In this document: positions 34,842 through 41,982 of the stretch, one piece after another
Layout: every line of letters starts with the position of its first letter
Position numbering within the stretch: the first letter of the stretch is position 1
Origin: CBDCNH01 sp965219015
GTDB lineage: Bacteria > Pseudomonadota > Alphaproteobacteria > Rhodobacterales > Rhodobacteraceae
Direction of reading: 5' to 3'
Length of the DNA: 60,060 nt
Assembly (NCBI GenBank): GCA_965219015.1
Contig: CBDCNH010000014.1
Location: 1-60,060 of the forward strand
The notes under the pieces: model-generated
Told to the model about the DNA's origin: nothing
Database searches by the model: none
The model's input: only the letters and a program-made list of their open reading frames with translations
Program-made: the position numbers and the translations under genes

Positions 34842-35786
34842 ATGATGGAGCCTGCATCCGACGACGCTCCGCCCGGCCAGCCTGTTGCGCTCGCGCCGGG
34901 GGTGGTGCGCGTGCTGGCGCCGAACCCCTCGCCGATGACGTGCCGCGGCACCAACACCTATCTCGTGGGACAGGACGCGATCACGGTGGTGGATCCCGGC
35001 CCCGACGATCCGCGCCATCTCGCCGCCATCCACGCCGCTTTGCCCGCCGGCGCCCGTGTCGCGCGCATCCTCGTCACCCACGCGCACCGCGATCACGCGG
35101 GCCTCGCGCGGAGGCTTGCGTCAGCGGCCGGTGCCCCGGTGGCGGCCTACGGCGATGCCGCGGCCGGTCGAAGCCCCGCGATGGCCGCCCTCGCCGCAAG
35201 CGGCCTCGCGGGCGGCGGTGAAGGCGTCGAGCACGGCTTCGCGCCCGATGAGGCGCTGCCCGACGGAACGGTCGTCGCGACCGACGCGGGCCCGCTCGAG
35301 GCGGTCTGGACGCCGGGCCACATGGGCAATCACCTCTGCTTCGCTTTCGGGGACATCCTCTTCAGCGGCGATCATGTCATGGGTTGGGCGTCGTCGCTGG
35401 TCTCGCCGCCGGATGGCGACATGGCGGCCTACCGCGCCTCGCTCGCCCGCATCGCCGCGCGGCCCTGGCGGACGCTCATGCCCGGCCACGGCGCCCCGGT
35501 CCGCGACCCGGCCGCCCGTCTCGCGGCCCTCGCCGTCCACCGCACGGACCGCGAGGCCGCGATCCTCGTGGCGCTGGCCCAGGGCAGCGCCACCGTCGAG
35601 ACGCTGACGCGCCGCGTCTACGCCGACATTTCCGCGGCGCTCCTCCCCGCCGCCAGCCGCAACGCCCTCGCCCACCTTCTCGAGCTCGCGGCGTCCGGCC
35701 GGGTGACGTCCGACGCGCCGAACCCCCTGACGGCGACCTGGCGCAGGGAAGTTGCCGCTGGACGGCCCCGCCCCCCGTTGCTATGA
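34842..35786 (+). CDS. Metallo-beta-lactamase fold hydrolase (LACTB2-like)
   Basis: A 314-residue hydrolase. The metal-binding motif is THAHRDHAGL (HxHxDH), with further ligands in TPGHMGNHLCF, LFSGDHVMGW and MPGHG. A C-terminal winged-helix-like domain (about 245-300, ALAQGSATVETLTRRVY) is as in LACTB2-type proteins, some of which are nucleases. Start candidates are ATGs at 34830, 34842 and 34845, none with a clear ribosome-binding site. It diverges from the EnvZ-type gene. The 3' end lies 13 bp before tRNA-Asn. Confidence 0.85.
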   Translation: MMEPASDDAPPGQPVALAPGVVRVLAPNPSPMTCRGTNTYLVGQDAITVVDPGPDDPRHLAAIHAALPAGARVARILVTHAHRDHAGLARRLASAAGAPVAAYGDAAAGRSPAMAALAASGLAGGGEGVEHGFAPDEALPDGTVVATDAGPLEAVWTPGHMGNHLCFAFGDILFSGDHVMGWASSLVSPPDGDMAAYRASLARIAARPWRTLMPGHGAPVRDPAARLAALAVHRTDREAAILVALAQGSATVETLTRRVYADISAALLPAASRNALAHLLELAASGRVTSDAPNPLTATWRREVAAGRPRPPLL

Positions 35787-35799
35787 GCGCCCGCGGTGG

Positions 35800-35874
35800 T
35801 CCGGCGTAGCTCAGCGGTAGAGCAGTTGACTGTTAATCAATTGGTCGTAGGTTCGATCCCTACCGCCGGAGCCA
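35800..35874 (+). tRNA. tRNA-Asn (GUU), attachment site of the island
   Basis: TCCGGCG pairs with CGCCGGA; the anticodon loop CTGTTAA carries GTT; the T-arm is GTAGGTTCGATCCCTAC; discriminator G and CCA (35872-35874) are encoded. Its 3' 45 nt are duplicated at 46408-46452. The gene is left intact by the integrated element. Confidence 0.96.
35830..35874 (+). repeat. attL, 45-bp direct repeat
   Basis: Identical to 46408-46452. It spans the tRNA-Asn anticodon stem-loop (from CTGTTAATC) through the encoded CCA. Beyond it the two copies differ (AAAAAAG here, GAAAAAT at the right). Confidence 0.95.
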
Positions 35875-35939
35875 AAAAAGATCTATACTACAATAACTTA
35901 ATTAGAGCCTCGTCAAAGGATGGCGGCAATTTTAGCTCA

Positions 35940-35958
35940 GGGTAACGAACGGGGTAAC
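35940..35958 (+). repeat. Left-end GGGTAAC pair, putative integrase arm sites
   Basis: GGGTAAC at 35940-35946 and GGGGTAAC at 35951-35958, 11 bp apart in direct orientation, 66 bp inside attL. The same motif occurs three times at the right end. Confidence 0.55.
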
Positions 35959-35968
35959 AGAGAAGTGG

Positions 35969-35996
35969 TTGACAGCGGCGTTCCTGATGGTACCAC
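35969..35996 (+). promoter_or_regulatory. Possible promoter for the rightward island gene
   Basis: A perfect TTGACA (35969-35974) with a poor -10 (TACCAC, 35991-35996), 31 bp before the ATG at 36027. It lies just after the arm-site pair, so integrase or an AlpA-type protein could interfere with it. Confidence 0.35.
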
Positions 35997-36026
35997 CTCA
36001 GCCGTATTTGCCTTGAAGAGGTTCGT

Positions 36027-36278
36027 ATGTCAGAGGTAGCTAGAACCTGGTTGACACGCTATGAAGACGAAGCGCGCACGTCGATTATCGCCCGAACGTG
36101 GTTCGAAGTGCCCGATCAATCCAAAGTGCGAGAAAAGCCCGAGCTTGCCTTTATCGGTGAAGTTTCAGTAACGAACCCTGACGATTGGCAAGTCTTTGAT
36201 GAAGACGGCGGCGCGTGGATCGGCGGTCAGTTTTGCGTTAGGCAACGTGTCAGCCTAAAGAATTCACCGCAATACTGA
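36027..36278 (+). CDS. Small island protein of unknown function
   Basis: An 83-residue soluble protein opening MSEVARTWLTRYEDEARTSI, with IGEVSVTNPDDWQVFDEDGG. GAAGAGG lies 5 nt before the ATG. It is the only rightward gene of the island and is visibly lower in GC than the structural genes. No family is recognised. Its position at the end opposite the integrase is where satellites often carry cargo or helper-interference genes; that role is a guess. Confidence 0.65.
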   Translation: MSEVARTWLTRYEDEARTSIIARTWFEVPDQSKVREKPELAFIGEVSVTNPDDWQVFDEDGGAWIGGQFCVRQRVSLKNSPQY

Positions 36279-36313
36279 CTCGGGCGCTCAAACCCCGGCG
36301 CGGCCGGCCGATC

Positions 36314-37381
36314 TCATGTCAATTCGTCGCCTTTCGCCCAGTCGACCTGATGCAACGCCGCAGCCGGATCAACGCCGGCTTCTTTCGCCGCCGCCAGCGC
36401 CGCGAGAATGCCTTGCAGCGCCCGCGCCCGGCCGCCCGCGTCGAAGGCTTGCAGCGGCCGCATGCAATCGAGGCTCACGTCGACGCCAAGCTTTGCCGTC
36501 GCTTCTTCGCCGATCATCACGGCGAGCGGTTGAAGCTGCCATTGCGCCAGATGCCGTTGCGCCTCGCGAATTAACGGTCCCGTCGACAACGGATTGCTCC
36601 ATCCCGGCAAAACGCCGAATGCGAATTGCACCGCCTCCCGCGCCGCCGCGAGGCTTTGCGCCGTCATGCTCCGGCTCAGGTCCGGCGAGACGTCCGCCGC
36701 CCGCCAATCGGCCATCGGCGCGGGTCCGCCAGCGGCCGAGACGTTGACGCTTTCGCGGATCAGCACCCGGCCCCGATTGCCCCGAAACCCGCGTGCCATC
36801 GCTTCCATGTCGGTCTCGGGCATTTCAGGCATCGGCACGATTTGCGAGCCGAGCGGCGCGTTTTCAAAAACCTCGCAGAGCGCCGTCTCGATTGCCTGCA
36901 ACATCGCGGCCGTCAGAGACGCCCGCCGCAGCGGCGCGGTGCCAATCCAGGGCGCCGCCGGGTCCGCGCCCGTCACGACATGCAGCACCTCACCGGCGAG
37001 CACCGTCATGCTTTGCCCGCCGCCGGCTTCCGAAACGCCAATCCGATACGCCGACGGCCGGCCGTAGCGCGTCCGCAAATCCCAATCGGAACACGGCACC
37101 AGCTCGCTTTCGCCGATCAGGAACACCGCCTCGCCGCGAAGCGCCAGCGACCGCCCTGTCAGCGCGAGCACCCGCCGGGTCAGCAGGTCCGTGCCGAACA
37201 CGTCGGCGAGCGAAAGCCCGTTCTCCCACAGGCTTATACACGCTTGGGTTGTGGCCGTCAGCTCGCCGATACCGCGTCGCCCGGCAGTGTAGCTTTCGCG
37301 CGCCGCCATGACTTCGGCCGTGAAGCCCGATGCGTGCGCGCGCTTCTCCACAGGCTCAGCCCGCCGTCCGAATGGCCACAT
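36314..37381 (-). CDS. HK97-type phage portal protein
   Basis: A 355-residue portal subunit (dodecameric ring through which DNA is packaged). It opens MWPFGRRAEPVEKR. The family run TTQACISLWENGLSLADVFG, GEAVFLIGESELVPCSDWDL and VLHVVTGADPAAPWIGTAPLRRA is phage_portal (PF04860)-like. A later block, GVLPGWSNPLSTGPLIREAQRHLAQWQLQPLAVMI, is also typical. The ATG at 37381 shares its A with the connector stop (TGATG) and has GGAGGGCGG upstream. It is the last gene of the leftward series, whereas in HK97-like phages the portal usually precedes protease and capsid. Confidence 0.85.
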   Translation of the reverse strand: MWPFGRRAEPVEKRAHASGFTAEVMAARESYTAGRRGIGELTATTQACISLWENGLSLADVFGTDLLTRRVLALTGRSLALRGEAVFLIGESELVPCSDWDLRTRYGRPSAYRIGVSEAGGGQSMTVLAGEVLHVVTGADPAAPWIGTAPLRRASLTAAMLQAIETALCEVFENAPLGSQIVPMPEMPETDMEAMARGFRGNRGRVLIRESVNVSAAGGPAPMADWRAADVSPDLSRSMTAQSLAAAREAVQFAFGVLPGWSNPLSTGPLIREAQRHLAQWQLQPLAVMIGEEATAKLGVDVSLDCMRPLQAFDAGGRARALQGILAALAAAKEAGVDPAAALHQVDWAKGDELT

Positions 37382-37992
37382 CAACCCGCCCTCCGATAAG
37401 GCCGCAGCAGGTCCGCCGCGCCCGATTTGCGAAGCGCGTCCGCGATCCAATCCGACGGCCGCTCCCAACTGTCCTCGGCAACCATCGTTGCGCCGTCGAC
37501 CGCGTGCTGGTGTTGACCCGTCGACCGCGTAGCCCAGAGTTGCGGGTCCGCGTTGACGATCTTGGCCGAGAGGTAGTTCACCAGACGCCCCACGGCCTTC
37601 GCCACGGGCACGGGGACCGGCCCGGCACCGACCGTAGCCGTGACGCGGTAAGGCCCGTCTCCGGGCAGCTCATGGCCTCCATAGGGCGATGGCAAGGCCA
37701 ACGTCGGGGACCATGCCGCACCGTCCCATACTTCCACGGCCTCGACCGTGGCCGGCGTCAGCGTGGGAAGCCAGTGCCCCGGCCCGTCGACCGTCCACAC
37801 CACCGCTCGCGGCGCGAAGCGGTGTGCCATGTAGCTTTCAACCCGCGCCCATGCGAATGCCAGAGCGTCATCGGTCACATAAGGCGGCCGGAGTTCGGGA
37901 AACGCCGGTTTGAAGCCTATGAAGAGCGACAACGGAAGTTCGGGGTACGCCGCCGGCACGGCTTCCTCTTGCCGGATCGTGACGGCCCTCAT
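37381..37992 (-). CDS. Probable head-tail connector protein
   Basis: A 203-residue protein with the look of gp6/phage_QLRG-type connectors: an N-terminal helical part (VTDDALAFAWARVESYMAHR), a beta-rich centre and a C-terminal helix (VPVAKAVGRLVNYLSAKI), then WIADALRKSGAADLLRPYRR. It sits between protease and portal, where connectors belong. It would provide the surface to which a tail docks. The start ATG at 37992 overlaps the protease stop by 4 bp. Confidence 0.6.
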   Translation of the reverse strand: MRAVTIRQEEAVPAAYPELPLSLFIGFKPAFPELRPPYVTDDALAFAWARVESYMAHRFAPRAVVWTVDGPGHWLPTLTPATVEAVEVWDGAAWSPTLALPSPYGGHELPGDGPYRVTATVGAGPVPVPVAKAVGRLVNYLSAKIVNADPQLWATRSTGQHQHAVDGATMVAEDSWERPSDWIADALRKSGAADLLRPYRRAG

Positions 37993-38591
37993 GCTCGCCA
38001 CCGTTGGTGCCAGAGCGGATGCGGCAAAGGTGCCGCCTGCCAGTTCCGCGCCTCGATTTGCGCCTCGGGATAGGCCGGCCGGGTGACGATGCTCAACTCG
38101 TACAAGAGCGCCTGCAGCACCGTGCGGATGATTGCGGTGCCCTCGGCCGGGTTTTCGTCCTCAATGGTCTCCGGCTCGGGAACGGCCCGCTTCGGGGGCA
38201 GCCGGAAGCCCGGCGATATGCCGAGCATCAGACCCGCGTCGACGGCCGCCAGCGTGTCCCGGACGTAACTGACCTCGGCCATTTCCGGGCTTATCACGGC
38301 CTCGAAGGTCAGCGCCGCCGCAGTGTCTTTCAACGCAAGCGATCCTGCCCCGCGACTGGCAAGCGGCCGGTCGTAGCTATGTCCGACCAGCAGGTGAATG
38401 TCCTCTTTCGGATCGTCGACCCGGTAAGCGAACGCACGCGGCGCGATGCTTTCCTTGCGCGGCCGCCCGGTCCGTCCGCCGTCCGACAGCACCGCCCGCG
38501 CGCCGTAGGGAAAGCGGCCGGCCAGACTGACCGCGCCCGACGCCCGTTTGCGGACCTCCAGCCCGCCTTCGTGACCAGCCCAGAGCATCAC
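37989..38591 (-). CDS. HK97-family prohead protease
   Basis: A 200-residue serine protease of the U35/HK97 prohead family. Typical features are LAGRFPYGARAVL, a conserved histidine region DIHLLVGHSYDRPLASRGAGSLAL and the catalytic-serine-type block GLMLGISPGFRLP. The end LYELSIVTRPAYPEAQIEAR is diagnostic for the family. It cleaves the capsid delta domain during head maturation. It overlaps the capsid stop at its start. Confidence 0.88.
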   Translation of the reverse strand: MMLWAGHEGGLEVRKRASGAVSLAGRFPYGARAVLSDGGRTGRPRKESIAPRAFAYRVDDPKEDIHLLVGHSYDRPLASRGAGSLALKDTAAALTFEAVISPEMAEVSYVRDTLAAVDAGLMLGISPGFRLPPKRAVPEPETIEDENPAEGTAIIRTVLQALLYELSIVTRPAYPEAQIEARNWQAAPLPHPLWHQRWRA

Positions 38592-39841
38592 CGCACCCCC
38601 GTCAGGATTTCCAGCTGCGTGCCGCGCGCCACAGTCACGTCGGCGGTCACGATGCCCGTCAGCCGAAGCGCGCCCGACTGCGCGTCGCTGTAGGGATCAC
38701 GGATCAGGTCGACCCCGCCCCATGTCGCAAGGAAGGCTGGGGGCAGGCCGCCCGCCGTCGTGGTCAGGAGCGCCGTCGACGCGGCCGGCGAGCCCGTCGG
38801 CGCGGCAAGCCCGTTCGTGGTCAGCGCCACCGTCGGCAGCGCCATCGTCAGCCGCTCCCATTCGGTCACGGCCGTGCCGGCGATGTAGGTGCCGTCCATG
38901 CCGTTCCAGACCTCGGGTCGCAGCGCCAGCCGCACGTCGCCGGGTGCCGAGGCCGCGTTGGCGAGCATGAACCGCGTCACCGCCGCCCGGACCACGGCCC
39001 AGGTCGCGGCCGCGTTGATCGGCGTCACCGTGATGCCGTAGGTCGCGGCGCCGGGGATGATGCCAAGCGGCTCGCCGGCCGCGCCGGAGCCGAGGAACAC
39101 GGCCCTGTCGAGCCCGACGCGGATCGCGTTCGCGAGGTCGCGGCGAATGGCCTGTTCCAGCCCCGCGCCGCTTTGCAGGAGCGCCTTTCGGCTCACCCGC
39201 AACTGCACCCCGAAGTTGTGATCGGGCACCAGCGACTTGTCGACGGTCGTGAAGGCTTGCGGCCCCGCGACGTTCGCCAGCTCGCCGTTGGCCCAGCCGG
39301 CCGCGATGGCCGAGGAGACCACGGGATACTCGCGCTCGCCCATCGGAATGTTGATCGTCTCGACGCCCATCCGCGCCGCCGCCGTCGGGGCAAAGAGCCG
39401 GTCGACGATGGGCATTGTCTCGCGCGGGGTCGGAGTGCCGCCCGCCAGCGTCTCGCCGGCACGGGTTTCCAGAGCCTCGAAAGGCACCGGCACGCCGCGG
39501 TAGCCGCCCTGCCCGCGCATCTCGGCCACCGCCTCGGCCGTCCGCCCGCTCAGCGCTCGGCCTTCGTTGAGCGCCGCCGCCACCTGCCGCAGCTCGAAGC
39601 CCGCCACCAGGTCCGCCCACTGGCGCCCGTCGCGGGTTTCCAGCTCGGCACCCGCCTCGCGGCGTTCGCTATCCTCGGCCGTCAGCGCGGCGCGGAACCG
39701 CACCTCGTTGCGCCGATATTCCGCGTCGGCGGTTTCCATCGCGCGGGTTTCGTCGTCGGTCGGTTGCGGCTTTGCCGCCAGCTCGGCAAGTTGCTGGCGG
39801 ATTTCCGACTGGCGCCGGGTGATTTCAACAGATTTAAGCAT
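38588..39841 (-). CDS. HK97-fold phage major capsid protein
   Basis: A 417-residue capsid protein. The N-terminal 100 residues form a charged helical delta-like scaffold domain (RRQSEIRQQLAELAAKPQPTDDE). The mature fold follows, with TPTPRETMPIVDRLF, SRKALLQSGAGLEQAIRRDLANAI, FLGSGAAGEPLGII and the C-terminal GVDLIRDPYSDAQSGALRLTG. All fit phage_capsid (PF05065). The ATG at 39841 gives MLKSVEITRRQ. It would form the satellite's own, possibly small, head. Confidence 0.93.
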   Translation of the reverse strand: MLKSVEITRRQSEIRQQLAELAAKPQPTDDETRAMETADAEYRRNEVRFRAALTAEDSERREAGAELETRDGRQWADLVAGFELRQVAAALNEGRALSGRTAEAVAEMRGQGGYRGVPVPFEALETRAGETLAGGTPTPRETMPIVDRLFAPTAAARMGVETINIPMGEREYPVVSSAIAAGWANGELANVAGPQAFTTVDKSLVPDHNFGVQLRVSRKALLQSGAGLEQAIRRDLANAIRVGLDRAVFLGSGAAGEPLGIIPGAATYGITVTPINAAATWAVVRAAVTRFMLANAASAPGDVRLALRPEVWNGMDGTYIAGTAVTEWERLTMALPTVALTTNGLAAPTGSPAASTALLTTTAGGLPPAFLATWGGVDLIRDPYSDAQSGALRLTGIVTADVTVARGTQLEILTGVR

Positions 39842-39842
39842 G

Positions 39843-40178
39843 TCATTTTTCCTTGCTTGATTGTTGGCGCGTGGTCCGCACCAGGCTTTTCCACGCATCG
39901 CGCGCGGGGTCGGACCGGCCGAGGCCAATCTCGAGACGGGTTTTCCGGGAATGGCAGCGGCCGCAGAGCACCTGCAGGTTGCCCATGTCCCAGGCCAGTT
40001 CGGGGTTCGTTTTCACCGGCAAGACGTGGTCGACTTCCAGCCGCCGCAGCTCGCCACATTGCCGGCACCGGTAGTCGTCGCGTTCCAGCACGGCCATGCG
40101 GATCGCTTTCCAGCGCGGTTGCCGGCAGATGGCGCGCGAATGGTTCGCGTATTGCCGGCGGATCGAAGCTACCCCCAT
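39843..40178 (-). CDS. HNH endonuclease
   Basis: A 111-residue nuclease with two zinc-knuckle CxxC pairs (YRCRQCGELRR and VLCGRCHSRKT) and the HNH core LEVDHVLPVKTNPELAWDMGNLQVLC. In HK97-type cos phages an HNH protein beside the terminase is needed for cos cleavage. It overlaps the TerL end by 10 bp, which fits that role. Confidence 0.92.
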   Translation of the reverse strand: MGVASIRRQYANHSRAICRQPRWKAIRMAVLERDDYRCRQCGELRRLEVDHVLPVKTNPELAWDMGNLQVLCGRCHSRKTRLEIGLGRSDPARDAWKSLVRTTRQQSSKEK

Positions 40179-41695
40179 GCGATGCGCCCTCCCTTGTGCG
40201 CCGGCCGGCCCATCATCCGTGCGCCTTCCGCCACCGCGAGTACCGTCGCGGCCGCCGCGTCGATCCGGCCCGTCGACCGCGCCTTGGCCAGTTTGAGGTT
40301 GTTCGCCGGGTCGCGCAGCGTCACCGCGTCCGCAAAGGCGGACCGCAATAGCAGCGACGGGGACGTGATGACGCGACCGTCATAGGCCGCCCGGCGGAAC
40401 CGCTCGCAATCCTCGCCGCCGTCGCGGAAGCCCTGCCCACGCCAGATGATCGGCGCGCGGATGCCCGCCCGGTCGATGGCCTCGCCAAGCTCGGCTTGCT
40501 TGTAACGGTCCGCCGTGATGGCCGCGATGGCCTCGCCAGCGACATGGCGCATGATCTCGACAAGCCATGCCGCCACCGGCACCGTCGCCTCGCCAAGCGT
40601 CGAAAGTTCGCCCCGGTCGGCCATCTCGACATAGCGCCCGGACACGCCGTCAGCGGCCCCACGGTCGGCGAGGCTCGGCCGGGCGGGGAAAGTGCCCAGA
40701 CATTCCAGCCGGCCCGTGTCCGGCCAGTAGAACGCCGCTGCCGACATGCTGGCCGAGCCGCCCAGGTCGACGCCGATGACCACCTGCCCGGACCGTGCCG
40801 GCGGGTTCGCCGTCTCGCACGCCAGCCATTCGTCGACCGTCAGCAGCACGTCGCGGGTCTCGCCCGAAACCCGCTCGTTCCGGTTATAGAGCCGGAAGCT
40901 CGTCAACGTGCTTCCGCCCCGCGCGATGGCCCGCCGGGCTTGCGCCTGCAGCCAATCGAGGCTCGATCCGATGCCCGCCACGGCGCCGGGGTTTGCTTCC
41001 TTCAAGCTCGCCAGATCGTCGGCGGGAAGCCCCGGGGACGGCCGATGCTCTTGGCGGTAGACGCCCTCTTGCTCTTGATCGAGCCAGACCGAAAACGGGT
41101 GCGTGTCATCGGCCGCCGACGTGCTGATAATCAGCGCCCGGCCACCGCGCTTGCCGAGGCCGGACAGCAGCGCATGTTCCAGCGCGTCGCCTTGGTCGCG
41201 GCTCCAATGGCCGCGTTCGTCCATCAGCACCAACGTCGGCGCCGAGCCAAGCGCCGACTTGCCATCCGCCGCGATGGCTCGGATGACGTGCCCACCCGCA
41301 TCCGCCCCGCCGTCGCCGTCGTACTCGATTTCCAGGCGAGGCGAGCGGCGGATGGTGAACCGCGCTTGCGTCTCATCGGGCAGGGTCCGCAGGAAGCCCG
41401 TCACGAAATCGAAGGCGATGCGCGCTTGGTCCCGCGTTCGCGCCGCGATCAGCACCTCGCGGCGGGGTTGCCGGTCGACCTCGCCCACTAGTGCCGCGAG
41501 TGCTATACCCGCCGCCAGCGCCGTCTTGGCGTTTCCCCGGCCGATACTCAGGACCGCGACGTTCACGCCGTCCGCCAGAGCGCCCCGGACAAAGCGTCGC
41601 TGGAACGGCGCCAGCTTTACCGGCTTGCCGGCCAGCGGCCCCTCGGGGATCTTCAAGCCTTCCAGGAAGGCGATGACGCGGGTCGCGGCGGTCAT
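40169..41695 (-). CDS. Phage terminase large subunit (HK97/lambdoid type)
   Basis: The packaging ATPase-nuclease, 508 residues. The ATPase has a Walker A-like VLSIGRGNAKTAL and Walker B TLVLMDERGHWSRDQGDAL, then the coupling motif LIISTSAADDTHPF. The RNase H-like nuclease domain shows VIGVDLGGSASMSA and DAAAATVLAVAEGARMM. Length and motif order are complete, so the packaging motor looks functional. The ATG overlaps the 96-residue ORF by 4 bp. Confidence 0.93.
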   Translation of the reverse strand: MTAATRVIAFLEGLKIPEGPLAGKPVKLAPFQRRFVRGALADGVNVAVLSIGRGNAKTALAAGIALAALVGEVDRQPRREVLIAARTRDQARIAFDFVTGFLRTLPDETQARFTIRRSPRLEIEYDGDGGADAGGHVIRAIAADGKSALGSAPTLVLMDERGHWSRDQGDALEHALLSGLGKRGGRALIISTSAADDTHPFSVWLDQEQEGVYRQEHRPSPGLPADDLASLKEANPGAVAGIGSSLDWLQAQARRAIARGGSTLTSFRLYNRNERVSGETRDVLLTVDEWLACETANPPARSGQVVIGVDLGGSASMSAAAFYWPDTGRLECLGTFPARPSLADRGAADGVSGRYVEMADRGELSTLGEATVPVAAWLVEIMRHVAGEAIAAITADRYKQAELGEAIDRAGIRAPIIWRGQGFRDGGEDCERFRRAAYDGRVITSPSLLLRSAFADAVTLRDPANNLKLAKARSTGRIDAAAATVLAVAEGARMMGRPAHKGGRIAWG

Positions 41696-41982
41696 GCCGG
41701 CACCCCCCGGCCACGGCGCAGCGCGAAGAGATAACCCACCCCCGCGACCCCCAGCCCGTTCGCAAGGGGCGGCATTGGGACCGCACCGGCATCGCCGCCG
41801 GCCACAGAGGGCACGCGCCCCTTATGGCTGGCGTAGGCGTGCGCGCGCCCGATAGGGGGCGTCGCAACGCCAGGGGTATAAGGGGAGAGTGTCGCGACAC
41901 CGTTGGACGGGCGTTGAGCGGGGGTTGCGACGGGGGTCGCGACCGCGTTGCGACGGGGGTTGCGACGGCGTTGCGACATCAT
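41692..41982 (-). CDS. Small ORF of unknown function in the small-terminase slot
   Basis: 96 residues: a basic N-terminus (MMSQRRRNPRRNA), degenerate VATP repeats and a possible hydrophobic segment near the end (LANGLGVAGVGYLFAL). It starts on the Rep stop (ATGATG) behind GAGGGACGGA and ends overlapping TerL. No small-terminase helix-turn-helix can be seen. Its first third is encoded by the short-repeat array, so the sequence may be shaped by DNA function rather than protein function. Confidence 0.5.
   Translation of the reverse strand: MMSQRRRNPRRNAVATPVATPAQRPSNGVATLSPYTPGVATPPIGRAHAYASHKGRVPSVAGGDAGAVPMPPLANGLGVAGVGYLFALRRGRGVPA
41861..41977. repeat. Iteron-like array of GTTGCGAC-type 8-mers
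   Basis: Eight units start at 41891, 41902, 41913, 41924, 41936, 41947, 41959 and 41970, spaced 11-12 bp. Four read GTTGCGAC (41924, 41947, 41959, 41970), two read GTCGCGAC (41891, 41936) and two are degenerate (GTTGGACG, GTTGAGCG). One inverted copy (GTCGCAAC) lies at 41861-41868. The spacing does not follow codon phase, so this is a DNA-level repeat. It abuts the 3' end of the replication ATPase gene and precedes TerL. Confidence 0.75.

Noticed and set aside
36314..41695. Head genes as part of a gene transfer agent cluster
   Set aside because: GTAs of this order have no integrase or att repeats and carry tail genes; here the head genes sit inside a tRNA-bounded element with its own replication genes and no tail genes.
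41861..41977. CRISPR array
   Set aside because: Units are only 8 bp at 11-12 bp spacing, with no spacers of normal size and no cas genes.
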